Assembly (NCBI GenBank): GCA_030512335.1
Contig: JAULSU010000006.1
Coordinates: forward strand, 3,968,001-4,032,000
Direction: 5' to 3'
DNA from: Immersiella caudata
Taxonomy: Eukaryota > Ascomycota > Sordariomycetes > Sordariales > Lasiosphaeriaceae
Length of the DNA stretch: 64,000 nucleotides
Positions 1 to 10,531 of this stretch are shown in pieces (position 1 is the stretch's first letter; every line of letters starts with the position of its first letter). The notes beneath the pieces were generated by a model. The model worked only from the letters and a program-made list of their open reading frames with translations. It did no database searches and was not told the DNA's origin. A program made the translations under genes and the position numbers.

Positions 1-95
1 TGGCGGGTGGGGAGTTTGGAGGAGGGGGTTGCTGTGACGAGGGCTGCGGAGAGGAGCAGCGCGGCTTGGAGGAGGAGGCGGGAGAGGGGTGTCAT
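1..95 (-). CDS. Secreted protein, 5' end only (runs off window)
   Basis: On the minus strand an ATG at 95-93 opens a frame that stays open to the window edge. The 31 visible residues form a textbook signal peptide: MTPLSRLLLQAALLLSAALV followed by a small-residue stretch with a likely cleavage site around TATPSS. The family cannot be told because the mature protein lies outside the window. The hydrophobic core and basic start make a secreted or surface protein likely. The plus-strand reading of the same bases has no recognisable features. Confidence 0.6.
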   Translation of the reverse strand, partial: MTPLSRLLLQAALLLSAALVTATPSSKLPTR

Positions 96-665
96 GGTTG
101 CAAAATGTGAGCTGGTCTCTTCTTGTACAAACAGTAGGTGCTCAACCTTGATAGAGTGTGGATTTGGGGAAGCTAAATATCTATTCACCTTGGTTTTAAG
201 TGTTGCCCGGAGCGGAGAAACTGCAAGGTTGCTGAAAGCGGCTGGAGTTAACCTGGTTCCGTTAGTGATGCTATGAATAGGCTAATATATTTTAGAGGTG
301 ACCCAAAGTCTAAAGGTAAACAGTGTGTTGGTGTAATCGGGGGAATTGTGTCCGCGGCTAATGCAAGAATGGGTAGCTATGACAACATTATCCAAGTTGA
401 GAGCTGAGTTGAGTTACATTAACCAAGTGCAGTCAGACTTGGCTTCGCTTGTGGTTCTCGTATTGACAAAAAGGCATCGCTGTCTACGACCGGTTACGGT
501 TCCGAAAACCCGCCGTTGGTGATGGGATTGCTGAATGCCGATCCCCCTCAGGCTGCCCCCAACTGCCCTCTTGGCGTCACGGCATTCGTTGCCGGAGCTT
601 GTCCGTATTCTACTTGGACTCTCGGCACTGCTGTTATTAATAAGCGATCTTTTAGCAATCTAGCG
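96..665. other. Intergenic, no gene seen
   Basis: This is the upstream region of the truncated secreted-protein gene, running up to the target site of the transposon. No conserved coding segment, tRNA-like fold or long repeat was recognised. Confidence 0.5.
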
Positions 666-667
666 TA

Positions 668-712
668 ACGTGCGTTATAAGCGAGCGGCGCATATAAGCG
701 AGCGGCGCACTT
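668..712 (+). repeat. Left terminal inverted repeat of Fot1-like element 1
   Basis: This 45-bp end starts ACGTGCGTTATAAGCGAGCG. It contains an internal direct repeat: the unit ATAAGCGAGCGGCGCA occurs twice. It is a perfect inverted match to 2945-2989. The internal doubling could be a transposase binding-site pair. Confidence 0.92.
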
Positions 713-765
713 TTCAACGCGACGCGCTACCCCTGATTATTTACCACATTCCACCACCAAAAACC

Positions 766-2916
766 ATGGCAAGCGATTTAAACGAAGCGAGGCTTCTTTT
801 AGCCATCCAAGCTATTCAGAAGAATCCAAAGCTTAGTCAGCGAAAGGCAGCTAAGGCATATAATGTCCCAGAAACAACACTCCGGTAACGGCTTTACGGT
901 AGACCTGCACGACGCGATATTCCAGCTAACTCACGTAAGCTTACGGATTTAAAAAAAAATACGATTGTTCAGTATATAATCAAGCTATCTGCACGCGTAT
1001 TCCACCCTTGGCTTCGTTACGTGGAAGATATGGCTAACCGACTGTTACGCGAATGCGACACGCCCCCTATTGGTAAGCTCTGGGCTTACAACTTCGTTAA
1101 ACGCCAGCCAGAGCTCCGGACACGTTTTACACGTAAATACGACTACTAAAGGGCTAAATGTAAAGATCTAAAGGTTATTAACAAGTGGTTTACCCTTATA
1201 TATAACATAAAGGTTAAATACGGTATCTTTAATAAAGATGTGTATAATTTCGACGAGACTGGCTTTATAATGGGTATTATCACGCCCACTATAGTAATTA
1301 CTACCTCAGATAGCCGTGGTAGGGCTAAACAAGCCCAGCCTGGTAATCGAGAGTGGGCTACGGTTATCCAAGGGGTGAATTCTCAGGGCTAGGCCATCCC
1401 ACCATTTATCATCTTAGCTGCGTAATACCATTGTTACGACCTCTGGCCTGTCGACAGGCGGTCGGCAGGGTCGTTAGATAGAATGGGTGGGCAGAGAGGA
1501 GTAGTGCAGAGGCAAGTCCTTACAGACGGGGGTTCACTGGTCAAGGATGGTCGTATGTCACTATAAGACAGAGCAACACTCCAAGTGTTGGTGCAGTAGG
1601 ACACAATCGAAGGTAGTTCAATTGACGAGCGAATACTTGCGTGAGGAACAGAAGGTTCCTCACACCATCGTGGGTACGATGATGGCTATCTATACTAACT
1701 AATGGAGATGTAACTTGTACCTCTGCTCTGTTGCTCGGTACTCCTTAGGGCAGAGCGACAGAGCAGGTGCTCTGTCGGCTCTCGATGTTCTGTACAGAGC
1801 GCACCGAGCTTCCAGAGCAGGCAGTGTGGGGTTCCCCCACACTGTGTTTAATACGGTGGCGCCTGCGGGGACACGTCGGCCCGTTCCGGCCACAAGGGTG
1901 GCCCGCAGGTCGTCACAACCATCTTACTAATTGGTATTAAGAATGCAACCTTCTAGCTACCTGGCGTATTATAACAACTGATAATAGCTAGACTATAAAT
2001 AAGAAAGGTATAGATTAGATTCGGCATTTCGATTTACACACATCAGCTTGTACAAAGGGCAAATATCGGCTTCTGATCCTTAACGGCCACAAAAGCCACC
2101 ACTCTAAAGAATTCAAGGCTTATTACCAGGCATATAACATCATTACGCTCTGTATACCTCCGCATACCTCACACCTACTTCAGCCTTTAAATATTAATTA
2201 TTTTAGGCCGCTAAAGAAGGCGTACAGCTATTAGATTAAGCAGTTGATACGGATAAATATCACTTACATTAGCAAGCTAGAATTTCTCTGTTCGTTTAAA
2301 GAAGCGTTTTTTACTTTAATTACGGAAAAGAATATCCAGGGGGGCTTTACTAAAGCTAGCCTTATACCGTATAACCCAGACAGAGTAATATTAAAACTAA
2401 ATATGCGTATTTAAACCCTAACACCCCTAACCTCAGGCCAAGCCACACCACTACCTTGGACCTCCTAAACGCCGCACAACCCCCGAGAGGCTACCTCACA
2501 GTCAGCATTTATTAAAAATCGAATTTTAAACCATCAGGGCAGCTCTCCAACCTTTATATTAATAGCTGTGATATATAAGGTGGCTCTTCTCCGTACAGAG
2601 GTCTCCGCACTACAAAAGGCTAATAAGGGGCTTAGTAAGCGACGGAGGGCTAAAAAAACACGTGTACGGCTTAGAGGGTCACTTACTGTATAAGAGGTAT
2701 AGGATTTACTGGATTAGAAGGCTGTGGGCGAGCAGTTGGCTCAGGAAACACGCCAAAGTGGTGGTGGTACAGGGGGGTCTCGTACGAAGATTCGGTGTTG
2801 TGGCGTGTGCGGTAAGCCTGGCCATAATACGCGCACCTGCAAGGAGGCTGCAGAATCGTCTGATTCATCCATTTCTGATTCAGTTATTGTTATTTCCTAG
2901 TGTTGTAGTGGAATAA
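766..2916 (+). pseudogene. RIP-degraded pogo/Fot1 transposase
   Basis: The frame starts at 766 with an N-terminal helix-turn-helix segment (about 40 residues, containing LSQRKAAKAYNVPETTLR). This is followed, after in-frame stops, by a CENP-B-like region (FVKRQPELRTRF) and DDE-domain signatures: VYNFDETGF near 1245, a PPFIIL segment near 1395, LLILNGHKSHHS near 2075 and IITLCIPPHTSHLLQPL near 2140-2190. The C-terminus near 2780-2850 reads as a zinc knuckle (CCGVCGKPGHNTRTC). The stop codons are TAA/TAG. The solo LTR at 1432-1917 interrupts the frame just after the PPFIIL block. It cannot encode a working transposase. Confidence 0.88.
1432..1917. mobile_element. Solo LTR of a retrotransposon, nested
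   Basis: This 486-bp GC-rich block begins TGTTACGACCT and ends AGGTCGTCACA, the TGT...ACA ends of a retroviral-type LTR with short inverted termini. It is flanked by a perfect 5-bp target duplication ACCAT (1427-1431 and 1918-1922). Removing it and one ACCAT restores continuity of the surrounding transposase reading. It holds a strong hairpin near 1820-1845 (CAGTGTGGGG / CCCCACACTG). No internal gag/pol sequence is present, so it is a solo LTR left by LTR-LTR recombination. The terminal sequence resembles fungal Gypsy-type LTRs (inference). Confidence 0.88.
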
Positions 2917-2944
2917 TTGTAGATACTTGCTATGAGGTTGGGGG

Positions 2945-2989
2945 AAGTGCGCCGCTCGCTTATATGCGCCGCTCGCTTATAACGCACGT
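2945..2989 (-). repeat. Right terminal inverted repeat of Fot1-like element 1
   Basis: The reverse complement is identical to 668-712 over 45 bp and is followed by the TA target duplicate at 2990-2991. Confidence 0.92.
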
Positions 2990-3227
2990 TATGCGAGTTT
3001 TTCAGCGGCAAACTTACCTATCGTTGGACTGTGCTGCAACAGGCAGCGCCCTGTATCTCTTGGCCAGGTCAATCAATGGTTGCAGCCTGTTTCACATGAC
3101 TGTGCGCCATGCACACCTAAGCGGAAGGCCTATTTTGAAGCTATCATCACAGTGTGTTGATAAGATGTATAAAGAAAAGTTCCTTGCTTAGCATCACTGA
3201 CCTACTTGCACACCATGTCGACACAAA

Positions 3228-4251
3228 ATGCATCCAAGTCGATGCTGGGCAGGTAGCCCAGGGCTACTGCCATTGCTACTTCTTCTGTTGCAGAATGTGT
3301 CTTTAGTCGCGTCATTCGAGCCGGCACCATCCATTCCCCGGTGCGGCCTCAACTGCCTCATAGCCTCCCTGCCGACCTCGCAGTGTTACAACACCACCGA
3401 TACAGCCTGTCTTTGCGCTGACACCCGCTACAACGACGCCATCGCGAGCTGCATCATAGGAAACTCTACCATTCGAGAATCCCTTATTGCCAAAAATGCC
3501 ACTTCCTGTGGATGACGGTCGCATTGAACGCCCTTCTAGGCTTTACGTTTGTCCTGGTCGACCTAGTTCAATGTCGCCCTATAAGCTACTTCTGGAAAAG
3601 TTGGGATGGAGAGAGCGACTTGGCTGGCGGCACGTGCATCAACATCAATGCTATGAGCTGGGCTCACGCCATCATCAACGTTGTGCTGGGTGTTGTGATG
3701 CTGATTCTGCCCGCCGTGCCCGTTATCAAGCTCAAATTGTCTTTTCGGAAGAAGGTCTTTGCCTTGGCCATGTTCGGGGTTGGCATTTTGTAGGTCATAG
3801 TTCTACCCCATCCTATCGAACGTTGCGTTGACCCGTGTTACTAGCCTGGCAGCCGTTTCTATTGTACGGCTGACAAGTCGGGTTCACTTTGGCAATTCGG
3901 ACAACTTCACTTGTACGCATGCCAATCTTCTCCTTTTTCTCTCTCACACACAGACACTGATCTCAAGCAGTCGACTATTTTGGCGTTGCTACGTACTCTT
4001 TCCTGGAGCTCCACGTCGACGTAACCTGCGCCTGCATGCCGGCTCTTTACCACCTCAGCATTCACATGTGGCTGTCACTGGGGCCAAATCTGTCGAATTG
4101 GAGGGACGAAAAGTCCGATCTTAAGGACACGTCAAAACCATTGGCCGCCTTAGCTTCCGTCGACAAAGACTTGATAGTAGCTACGACGTCTTTGATGATG
4201 AGCAGTCTAGTTAGGCACGTCGGGCTGAGGCTAAAAACCCGGCCGGTATAA
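3228..4251 (+). pseudogene. CFEM-domain GPCR (Pth11-like), decayed
   Basis: The first frame (3228-3515) gives a signal peptide and a CFEM domain with seven recognisable cysteines (RCGLNC, SQC, TACLC, ASC, TSC). Intact relatives have seven membrane helices after CFEM. Here the frame stops and a second frame (from 3512) resumes directly at the middle helices, with the family-typical QCRPISYFW segment, TCININAMSWAHA and a hydrophobic helix to 3793. The first two helices are missing. Further fragments follow in other frames: VTSLAAVSIVRLTSRVHF near 3840-3890 and DVTCACMPALYHL near 4020-4055. Internal deletion plus frame breaks argue for a pseudogene. Real introns may explain some of the frame changes but not the lost helices. 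Confidence 0.7.
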
Positions 4252-4993
4252 AGGAAAACGAGGGGTTGGCCTGAGCAAGGCTTTGACAGAGTGCTGGGAT
4301 CGTGAGAGAAAAAAAGGAGCATAGGCAGAACGGTCTAGGTAGTATTTGTCTACCGCCATGGGAAATCTAGATGACTATATTCGATATTTCCCCAACTCTT
4401 AGAACGCCTAGACAGATAGGAGAGAATATGCTACCGTGGACACCACTCCAGATACTTTCCGGTTTGAATTAGCGACGAGATGAAGTCACCTACGCTCCCT
4501 CCGATCAGTCCTGCTCCCTGGGGCTGGATGAGGGTGAGAAAATTCGTCTTCATCGTCGCTTAATGGGCCGTAGCTAACGACGACTTGGGGCTGTAGGACC
4601 CTCGGTCCAGGGACTCCCGGAGTCGGAAGAGGATTCGGATAATAACCTCTACTCTCTTCCTCGCCGGTACGACTGTTGAAACGTTTTTGCGGACGTTCCT
4701 GGTCTCTCTTTCTCTCATTCTACAACCCCCTCTGTAACTCAAGGGAGATGCGCTCTCGCTCGCGCTCCTTCTCCCTCTGCTTGAGTAGTTGTTCGAAGGT
4801 GATCCGCTCGGTTGGGCCCTACCGAGGTTTGCTCGTGTCTTGAACAGGACCGACGGAGGTTGCAATAGGGCTTGGGTCTCCCATAGATGGGCGGGCCCGA
4901 GAAGGATGGGGACGATGGGGTCCATCATCCTCGTCCTGGAATGCGACGGCATAACCGGCAGCGCCTTGGGGATACGAAATCTTGGCCCATGGC
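4252..4993. other. Intergenic, no gene seen
   Basis: The stretch lies between the CFEM-GPCR remnant and the 3' end of the zinc-finger gene. A TATAAA (4247-4252) is followed by an ATG in good context (4358) that opens only 14 codons. Nothing else is recognisable. Confidence 0.4.
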
Positions 4994-7480
4994 TCATCGA
5001 GCGACAGGCTCATCGAACCAGTTTGACCTTTGGTCCCTCAATGGGACTGGGATTGGGGTGGAGGGATCAAGTTTGCCCTGGTAGTGTATGTTGAGGTGTT
5101 GCTTCATGCCATCCACCCGCTTGAACTTCTTAGTGCAGCCTGGATAAGAACACGGCACTGACTTTTTCCCTTCGTGAATCTTGGCGTGTCTAGCGGCGTG
5201 GCCGGAGGTTGTGAATGTCTTAGGGCAGTTGTGAGACTCCCTATATGGGCAAGGGTAGCGCTTCGGGTTCTCGGGACTTGCGCTTGCGCTGGCACTGGCA
5301 TCGGGAAGGCGGAGATCATAGGGTTGGTCCTTGTCGTTCTGGAGTGCGTCGCTATAGCTTGCGGCAGCTGAGGGATGCGTAACTCGTGGTGAAGTCGTCG
5401 CTGTGGGCGTTATGGCTAGGGTTGAATAAGTGGGAGGATCCTCCCCTGAAGACGTCAGAGGTCGCAGGGTTGACAAAAGGCTCAGAGGCTCGATAGGATA
5501 CTGCTGCAGACTTCTGTCGACCTTGCTGGGCTCCTTAGGGGTAGGATATTTAGCTGGGCGCCGCGCTACCTCGGCCCACGATTTGGCACGGGGTAGTTGA
5601 CTGATGAGCTCATCACCCTGATTGGTGACGGAACCCTCCCCCGAAGAGTCGGATGACTCCAAGGCTGTGAGGTGGTACTCGTCGTCGGTGTCGAACGATA
5701 GTGCTTCGAGACCGGTTTGGAGTGCGGTATTCGGAATTCTGCCTTCGCCGACCAAGACGGCATCGCCCGCGGTGGGCCGATTTACTGTGTGCAGTGGCCG
5801 CGCGGGACTCAGCGGATTCAACTGAAGTCGCGCCTCCTGGTGGTCAATATGGTCGTTATCCGCCTCATCTATCGACGCGGCACTGTCGGTCCCGTCTTCA
5901 TCATCCGAGATGGCATTATGTTGGTCCAGCTTCGGAAGGGCGAACAGGGCCAGTTGCTCCAAGTGCCTTCCAATGTGTCTCGTATACTGCCTTAAACCGA
6001 TCGTGACATGGTTGCAAATGGGACAGTTGACTGCCGTAGTTTCTGACGCGGAACGCTCACCAAGGGTAGCAATAGTTTCAAGGTGGCCTGATGAGACGCC
6101 TGGAAGGTGTTGGTGCGTGAGATGTTCTTTCAGATCCACTGGGGATGTAAAAGAGCCATGGCACTGAAATGGGCAGAACCAGGACTTCCAGTGATGTTGC
6201 AGGATATGAGCACGCCACTGGCTTCGCCTCTCAAAATCGGCGCTGTAGTCGATGCAGTCTTTGAAGAGACAGGTGTAGGGGCGAAGGTCGCTGAAAACGT
6301 GGCGTCTGTTGACAAGTCACGTTAGTCTTCAAGTTTGACCTTGACACAGGGCATATGATCCAGGTACGTACTTCCATGCTGGACGGGTGCTAGCGGATAT
6401 CATTCTGTAGCAGAAAGCACACTCAAAAGCCCCGTGCTCTGCTTCTGGGGGTGGGGGCGGCACTCGTAGCGGAGGTGGCGGGATGACGGTTTCCCCGTCT
6501 TTGACCTCGACCAGGAAACCAGCAGATGTGGCATACGACGTCATGGACGCAGCCGTATCCGAACGGTTATCCTCGTCGATGAAGTCCTTTTTGAGGTCAA
6601 TGCTCGCCATGGATTTGATGTGGTCCGGAAGGGTTGAGGCAACCGTTTTGGGAAACGCCTCGGTCCGATTGTCTTCTCCATCCTTGGCAGGGTTGGACTC
6701 TAAGCCGGCAGCAAGCTTCTCGTGGTGGGCCAGGCGGTAGCGAAAGAACTGGCGACGGCGTGTGATGGACTTCCCTAGCACGGAAACCATGTCCTGGTTC
6801 AACTTGGGGAACTTGTCCCGAACGTACGCGACATCGTGGGGCTCTCGGTAAGAAATGTCTTCGGCGCCAAATTTGCGGAACCGCTCGTGCGGTGCTGGGT
6901 TCGCGATGGCGACGGACAGTCGCAGTAAGCAGTCGATGGCCTCTCGAATATCGGTGCAGAGGGTTGGCAGCCGGCTTTCTGCAGAGGGCTCCTCATCCGA
7001 GTCGGAATCGGTGAAACTGTCTTCACTCGCGTCATCCGAAGCGCCATCTTCGACCGTCTGCGCCGTACTGTCGTCGATATCCTTGCCGGAGGGTGGCTGG
7101 GCGATTTTGATGGCGTCTTGCAATGATTCGGAGATATCACGGAGAAGGTATACGACTTGTTCTTGTAGGTGGGATGCTTCCCTGAGTCGATAGTCGAGTG
7201 ATGTGCGGCCTGCTTGGTGGGCACCGAGATTGCCCGCCCACATTTTGAACCGAGTGACTTCGTTTTGCAGCTGGGGAAGGAACTGGTCATGTTCGAAGGG
7301 TTTCTGGCCTTCTTGGCCGTTTTTGATAGCGTCGACTAGCACGCCGAAGTTGAGCAATGCCGTGCGCACATGGCACCCAATAGGGCCAGGACTGAGATCA
7401 GGCTTTTTGTCATCTTCAAGCTGGGCCATGACGGGAGACTCTGTCGGCCGAGCTGCCGCTGCCTTCGGTTCGGGCTCCAT
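4994..7480 (-). CDS. C2H2 zinc-finger protein, two exons
   Basis: Coding is complement(4994-6305, 6372-7480), 806 aa. The intron 6306-6371 (GTACGT...CAACAG) splits an AAA lysine codon and joins a zinc-finger pair that would otherwise be cut. The N-terminal ~330 residues are an alpha-helical region with an acidic Ser/Asp tract and no named domain. Residues about 350-440 hold FECAFCYRMI and CLFKDC/CPFQC fingers, and about 465 the finger CPICNHV...RHIGRHLEQLALFALP. The C-terminus (about 710-770) has two further fingers (CPYRESHNCPKTF, CSYPGCTKKF). This architecture is common among lineage-expanded fungal proteins of unknown role, often found near NLR/HET genes. A nuclear DNA- or protein-binding role is inferred. 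It is divergent from the 7698 gene, with 217 bp between starts. Confidence 0.85.
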
Positions 7481-7697
7481 GTCGATATTTGAAGTGGATT
7501 AGGTTGAGGCAGGAACGGGGGGTGCAGTTCGACCAAACTCAGCCGCATGAGGGGTAATGAGGTCCCAATGGCAGTCCTCAGCCAGAAGCGGGGTCGGGAC
7601 ATGATCGCGACTGCTCTTTCTCCCGCAGCTGTTTGTGGCGACACTTCGCGATCGTCGCAGGAACTTCAAACGAGTTTACCCTACCTTTCTTCCTGAA
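7481..7697. promoter_or_regulatory. Short shared divergent promoter region
   Basis: Only 217 bp separate the start codons of the zinc-finger gene (minus) and the DUF7580-like gene (plus), so both promoters must lie here or overlap the coding sequences. No clear TATA box was seen. Co-regulation is inferred from geometry only. Confidence 0.45.
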
Positions 7698-9530
7698 ATG
7701 TCGGGCTTTGAAGTGGCAGGGGTAGTTTTGGGCACCCTGCCGCTCGTCATCAAGGCCGTTGAAGCCTACATTTGCTTCATGAAGGATTGGGGCAAGGCGG
7801 CATCGGAGCTGAAGAGCATCAATCGACAACTCACGACAGAGCGATCGAAGCTGTACAATGTCTGCGACCAACTGCTGAGCGATGTCGTCCCTCAGAAAGA
7901 TATCGAGCCCATGCTGCAAGATCCGTTCGGGCCGCTCTGGCAAGCTGAGGACACGAAAAAGCGGATTCGGCGGCGCCTTTGGAACTCGTACGAACCCTTC
8001 AGCAAGACAGTCCTCGATATTCAGGAAGCCCTTCAAGTGGTCCAGGACAAACTCAGTGTCGACGTGACGAGTGATGGACAGGTCAAATGGGTCGAGAGGC
8101 GGTGGATGCCACGCGAGTTCCGGAAGTTCCTCTACCGCCTGGACCGGAAGGACTACCAAGACGCCCTCAGCACCATTTCCAAGGGCGTCAATGACCTCGA
8201 ATCGCTGACCCGGCTCAGCGTGGCCCTTGAACCTAGCAGACGAAAGCGGTCTGGAGGTAGAGCTATTAACATTCTCCGAGACCTGTCATCCAGCGTGTAT
8301 CGCGCTCTCCGATCCAGCATCTCTTGTCAATGCAGCGGGCCTCACGACGTCAGTCTGGGGCTCCTGTCGCAGGTTGTGGACCGCGGGTACGAGGAAGACG
8401 ACGAGAAGGTTTTGAGCGAGACGAACTTCCGGGTCGCCATATCGTATGAAACACACGACCAATGTGCCACTGCGAGGAAGCTATGGGATGAGCTCGACAT
8501 TAAGAGGCGACCGATGCTATCCAATGTGCCAACGCCAGCAGCAACCCCCCCACCAGAAATCCCGAAACCTAGACGGGCTAAGTTCGTGGCGTTTGCCAAA
8601 GCCCAGACTTCGATGTTCACTGCGCCAGCAAAGCCTTCGGCTAGACCAAAGAAGGCACCAATGAACGCCACAGTCGCGGTAGCTGAAGTGACTCGCCACC
8701 TCCGGCCCACCAACTTGAGCGATATTAATCTTGTCAACCTACCAACCACCCTGTTCACAAAGACGCGGGGGCTCGCTGTGAGCATAGCCCCTGTTGACCT
8801 TTGCGGAACCCTTAAGAGGGCTGTCAGCGTTCGACCGGAGAGTTACGGACAACTGGTCGATTCGGAGTGCCCTGGGAACTGCTTTGGGATATTTCCAACG
8901 CAACACTCCACGCCAGGTGGCAATGCCTGGTCGATTGTCACCCTGCATGACGTCTTGTGGCGGAAACAAGGGCTTCAGCCGTTGCTATGGTTGGAAGAGA
9001 AGATCCGCCTCGCGCTGGCAGTATCCTCGGCTGTTCTGCAGCTGAGCGAAACCCCGTGGCTATCCAAACCACTGGCCAGGGAGGATGTTCACTTCTTCAG
9101 GAAAGAGAGCTGGGCGGGGTATCAACTCCCTTTCCTCCGACGCCAGATACCAGAGCCAACGACTTCTCCATGCGGCGTCACCGGCCAGAGATCGGGAGAG
9201 ACGGTGTCGCAACCAAATGAAACTCTGTTCCGGCTTGGGATACTTCTTTTGGAGATCATTTTGGGCAGCACCATGGAGAATCTGCGAGAACCTCGAGAGC
9301 GAATCGACTTCCAGGGAGACAAGCTTGGCATGATTCGGGATTCTATCACGGCGCATAGACTATTGCAGACTCAAGTTGCGTTGATCAACCCGGCCTACAG
9401 GGCGGTGGTTGAGCGGTGTGTTGGCTGTGGGGCCTCCCAGGGGCTCGATGAGGAGGGCTTTCGGGAACGCGTCTATAACGGCGTCGTGGCCGAGCTTGAG
9501 GCAATCCTCGAGTGCACAAAACTGGCCTAA
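7698..9530 (+). CDS. DUF7580-like protein with HeLo-like N-terminal helix bundle
   Basis: A single exon of 610 aa. The start ATG at 7698 is chosen because MSGFEVAGVVLGTLPLVIKA is the usual start of this fungal family; an upstream in-frame ATG at 7635 would add 21 residues. The first ~220 residues are predicted helical, resembling the HeLo-like/prion-inhibition region. A proline-rich linker (about 290-340) follows. The C-terminal ~250 residues match the degenerate kinase-like DUF7580 region: LHDVLWRKQG, LWLEEKIRLALAVSSAVLQL, then LFRLGILLLEIILG and a final helix. HRD/DFG-type catalytic motifs are not visible, so catalysis is unlikely. Related proteins occur in fungal programmed-cell-death contexts (family knowledge); the role here is unproven. 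Confidence 0.75.
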   Translation: MSGFEVAGVVLGTLPLVIKAVEAYICFMKDWGKAASELKSINRQLTTERSKLYNVCDQLLSDVVPQKDIEPMLQDPFGPLWQAEDTKKRIRRRLWNSYEPFSKTVLDIQEALQVVQDKLSVDVTSDGQVKWVERRWMPREFRKFLYRLDRKDYQDALSTISKGVNDLESLTRLSVALEPSRRKRSGGRAINILRDLSSSVYRALRSSISCQCSGPHDVSLGLLSQVVDRGYEEDDEKVLSETNFRVAISYETHDQCATARKLWDELDIKRRPMLSNVPTPAATPPPEIPKPRRAKFVAFAKAQTSMFTAPAKPSARPKKAPMNATVAVAEVTRHLRPTNLSDINLVNLPTTLFTKTRGLAVSIAPVDLCGTLKRAVSVRPESYGQLVDSECPGNCFGIFPTQHSTPGGNAWSIVTLHDVLWRKQGLQPLLWLEEKIRLALAVSSAVLQLSETPWLSKPLAREDVHFFRKESWAGYQLPFLRRQIPEPTTSPCGVTGQRSGETVSQPNETLFRLGILLLEIILGSTMENLREPRERIDFQGDKLGMIRDSITAHRLLQTQVALINPAYRAVVERCVGCGASQGLDEEGFRERVYNGVVAELEAILECTKLA

Positions 9531-9855
9531 GCGGAAGAATAAGCCAATTCAGCAGTTCAATATCAGTTGCCGTCTGACTCAGAGAGATGTGCGTCTTTGC
9601 ATCGCGGCAGTTGCAAATGGGGAAGGTGATGGGTTTGCAAATTCAGGGGCACAGCCTCCCCACCTCCTTCAGCAAGTGGGGCAAAGGATGCAACTTTCCC
9701 CCGTCTCTGACTGTGAGGTGCTTATCTCAACGTCCCCTCAAGTCATGACTCACGCGAGCCCGTTTTGTGACTCTAGAGCATTCGAGTACAAAACAATCCT
9801 ATTATTTCCAGTGGTCTCAACTCGGACCACTTTCCCACTACAGACAAAAGCTTCA

Positions 9856-10531
9856 ATGGCTTCATCGACCAAGACCGCCGACACCGAGCCCTCGGCTCCG
9901 GAAATCGCACCCATCCCGGCACCTATCGTGGTCACGCCCCGATGCATCATCCGCCGCTACCACATCTCTGACATCCCCCGCGTCGCGCACCACGCCAACA
10001 ACCCAAACGTCGCCCGCTACCTGCGCCCGCATTTCCCATCTCCTTATTCCCTCGCTGACGCCGAAGCCTGGTATCAATTTGCCTGCACCGGCGACCGGCC
10101 CTTGAGCTAGTACTTGCCCCTTTCTTTTATCCCTTTAAACAATGTCTCTGATGAGTATTAACAAACATAGCGCCATCTGCGACCCCAAAACAAACACCTT
10201 CATGGGCTCCATCGGCATCCGCCCCCTCGGTGCAGACGAAACCCGCACCGTTGAGCTCGGTTACTGGCTCGGCGAAGAGTTTTGGGGTTGTGGCATCGTG
10301 CCCGAGGCCGCCAGGGAGTTTTCACGCTGGGTTTTTGAGAACTTCACGGAGGAGGAGGTGCAGAGGCTGGAGGCGTCGGTGTATGGGGTCAACCTGCGGA
10401 GTCAGCGGGTGTTGAGGAAGGCGGAGTTTGTGTATGAGGGGACGAGGAGGAGGGCTGGGTTCAAGCATGGGGAGGCTTTCGATATTTTGATGTTTGGATT
10501 GGTGAGGGAGGATCTCAAGAAGGAGGGGTAG
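9856..10531 (+). CDS. GNAT-family N-acetyltransferase (RimJ/RimL type)
   Basis: Exons 9856-10109 and 10171-10531 give 204 aa. The intron GTACTT...CATAG splits a TAC tyrosine codon and joins PLSY to AICDPKTNTFMGSIGIRP. The protein has the RimJ/RimL layout: an N-terminal substrate half (RCIIRRYHISDIPRVAHHAN, then WYQFAC), beta strands around GSIGIRPLG, the ELGYWLGEEFWGCGIVPEAA segment that holds the acetyl-CoA-binding loop, and the C-terminal NLRSQRVLRKAEFVYEGTRR motif. It should acetylate a small amine or protein N-terminus with acetyl-CoA in the cytosol; the substrate cannot be told. The length is normal for the family. Confidence 0.9.

Larger units (their letters stand above)
668..2989 (+). 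mobile_element. Fot1/pogo-type DNA transposon, decayed, with nested solo LTR
   Basis: The element is bounded by perfect 45-bp terminal inverted repeats (668-712 and 2945-2989), flanked by TA dinucleotides (666-667 and 2990-2991), the target duplication typical of Tc1/mariner-pogo elements. Without the nested LTR and its duplicated target the element is about 1.83 kb, the usual Fot1/Pot2 size. Inside is one plus-strand transposase frame in pieces. It is broken almost only by TAA and TAG codons in AT-rich sequence, as expected if CpA was changed to TpA by RIP. It is therefore non-autonomous. No second copy of the same ends was seen in the window. Confidence 0.9.

Noticed and set aside
1699..1930. 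Short frames on both strands within the solo LTR
   Set aside because: LTRs do not code for proteins; frames are short and mirror the palindromic sequence.
4358..4402. Short plus-strand ORF in good start context after a TATAAA
   Set aside because: Only 14 codons (MGNLDDYIRYFPNS) and no extension by splicing that gives a recognisable protein.
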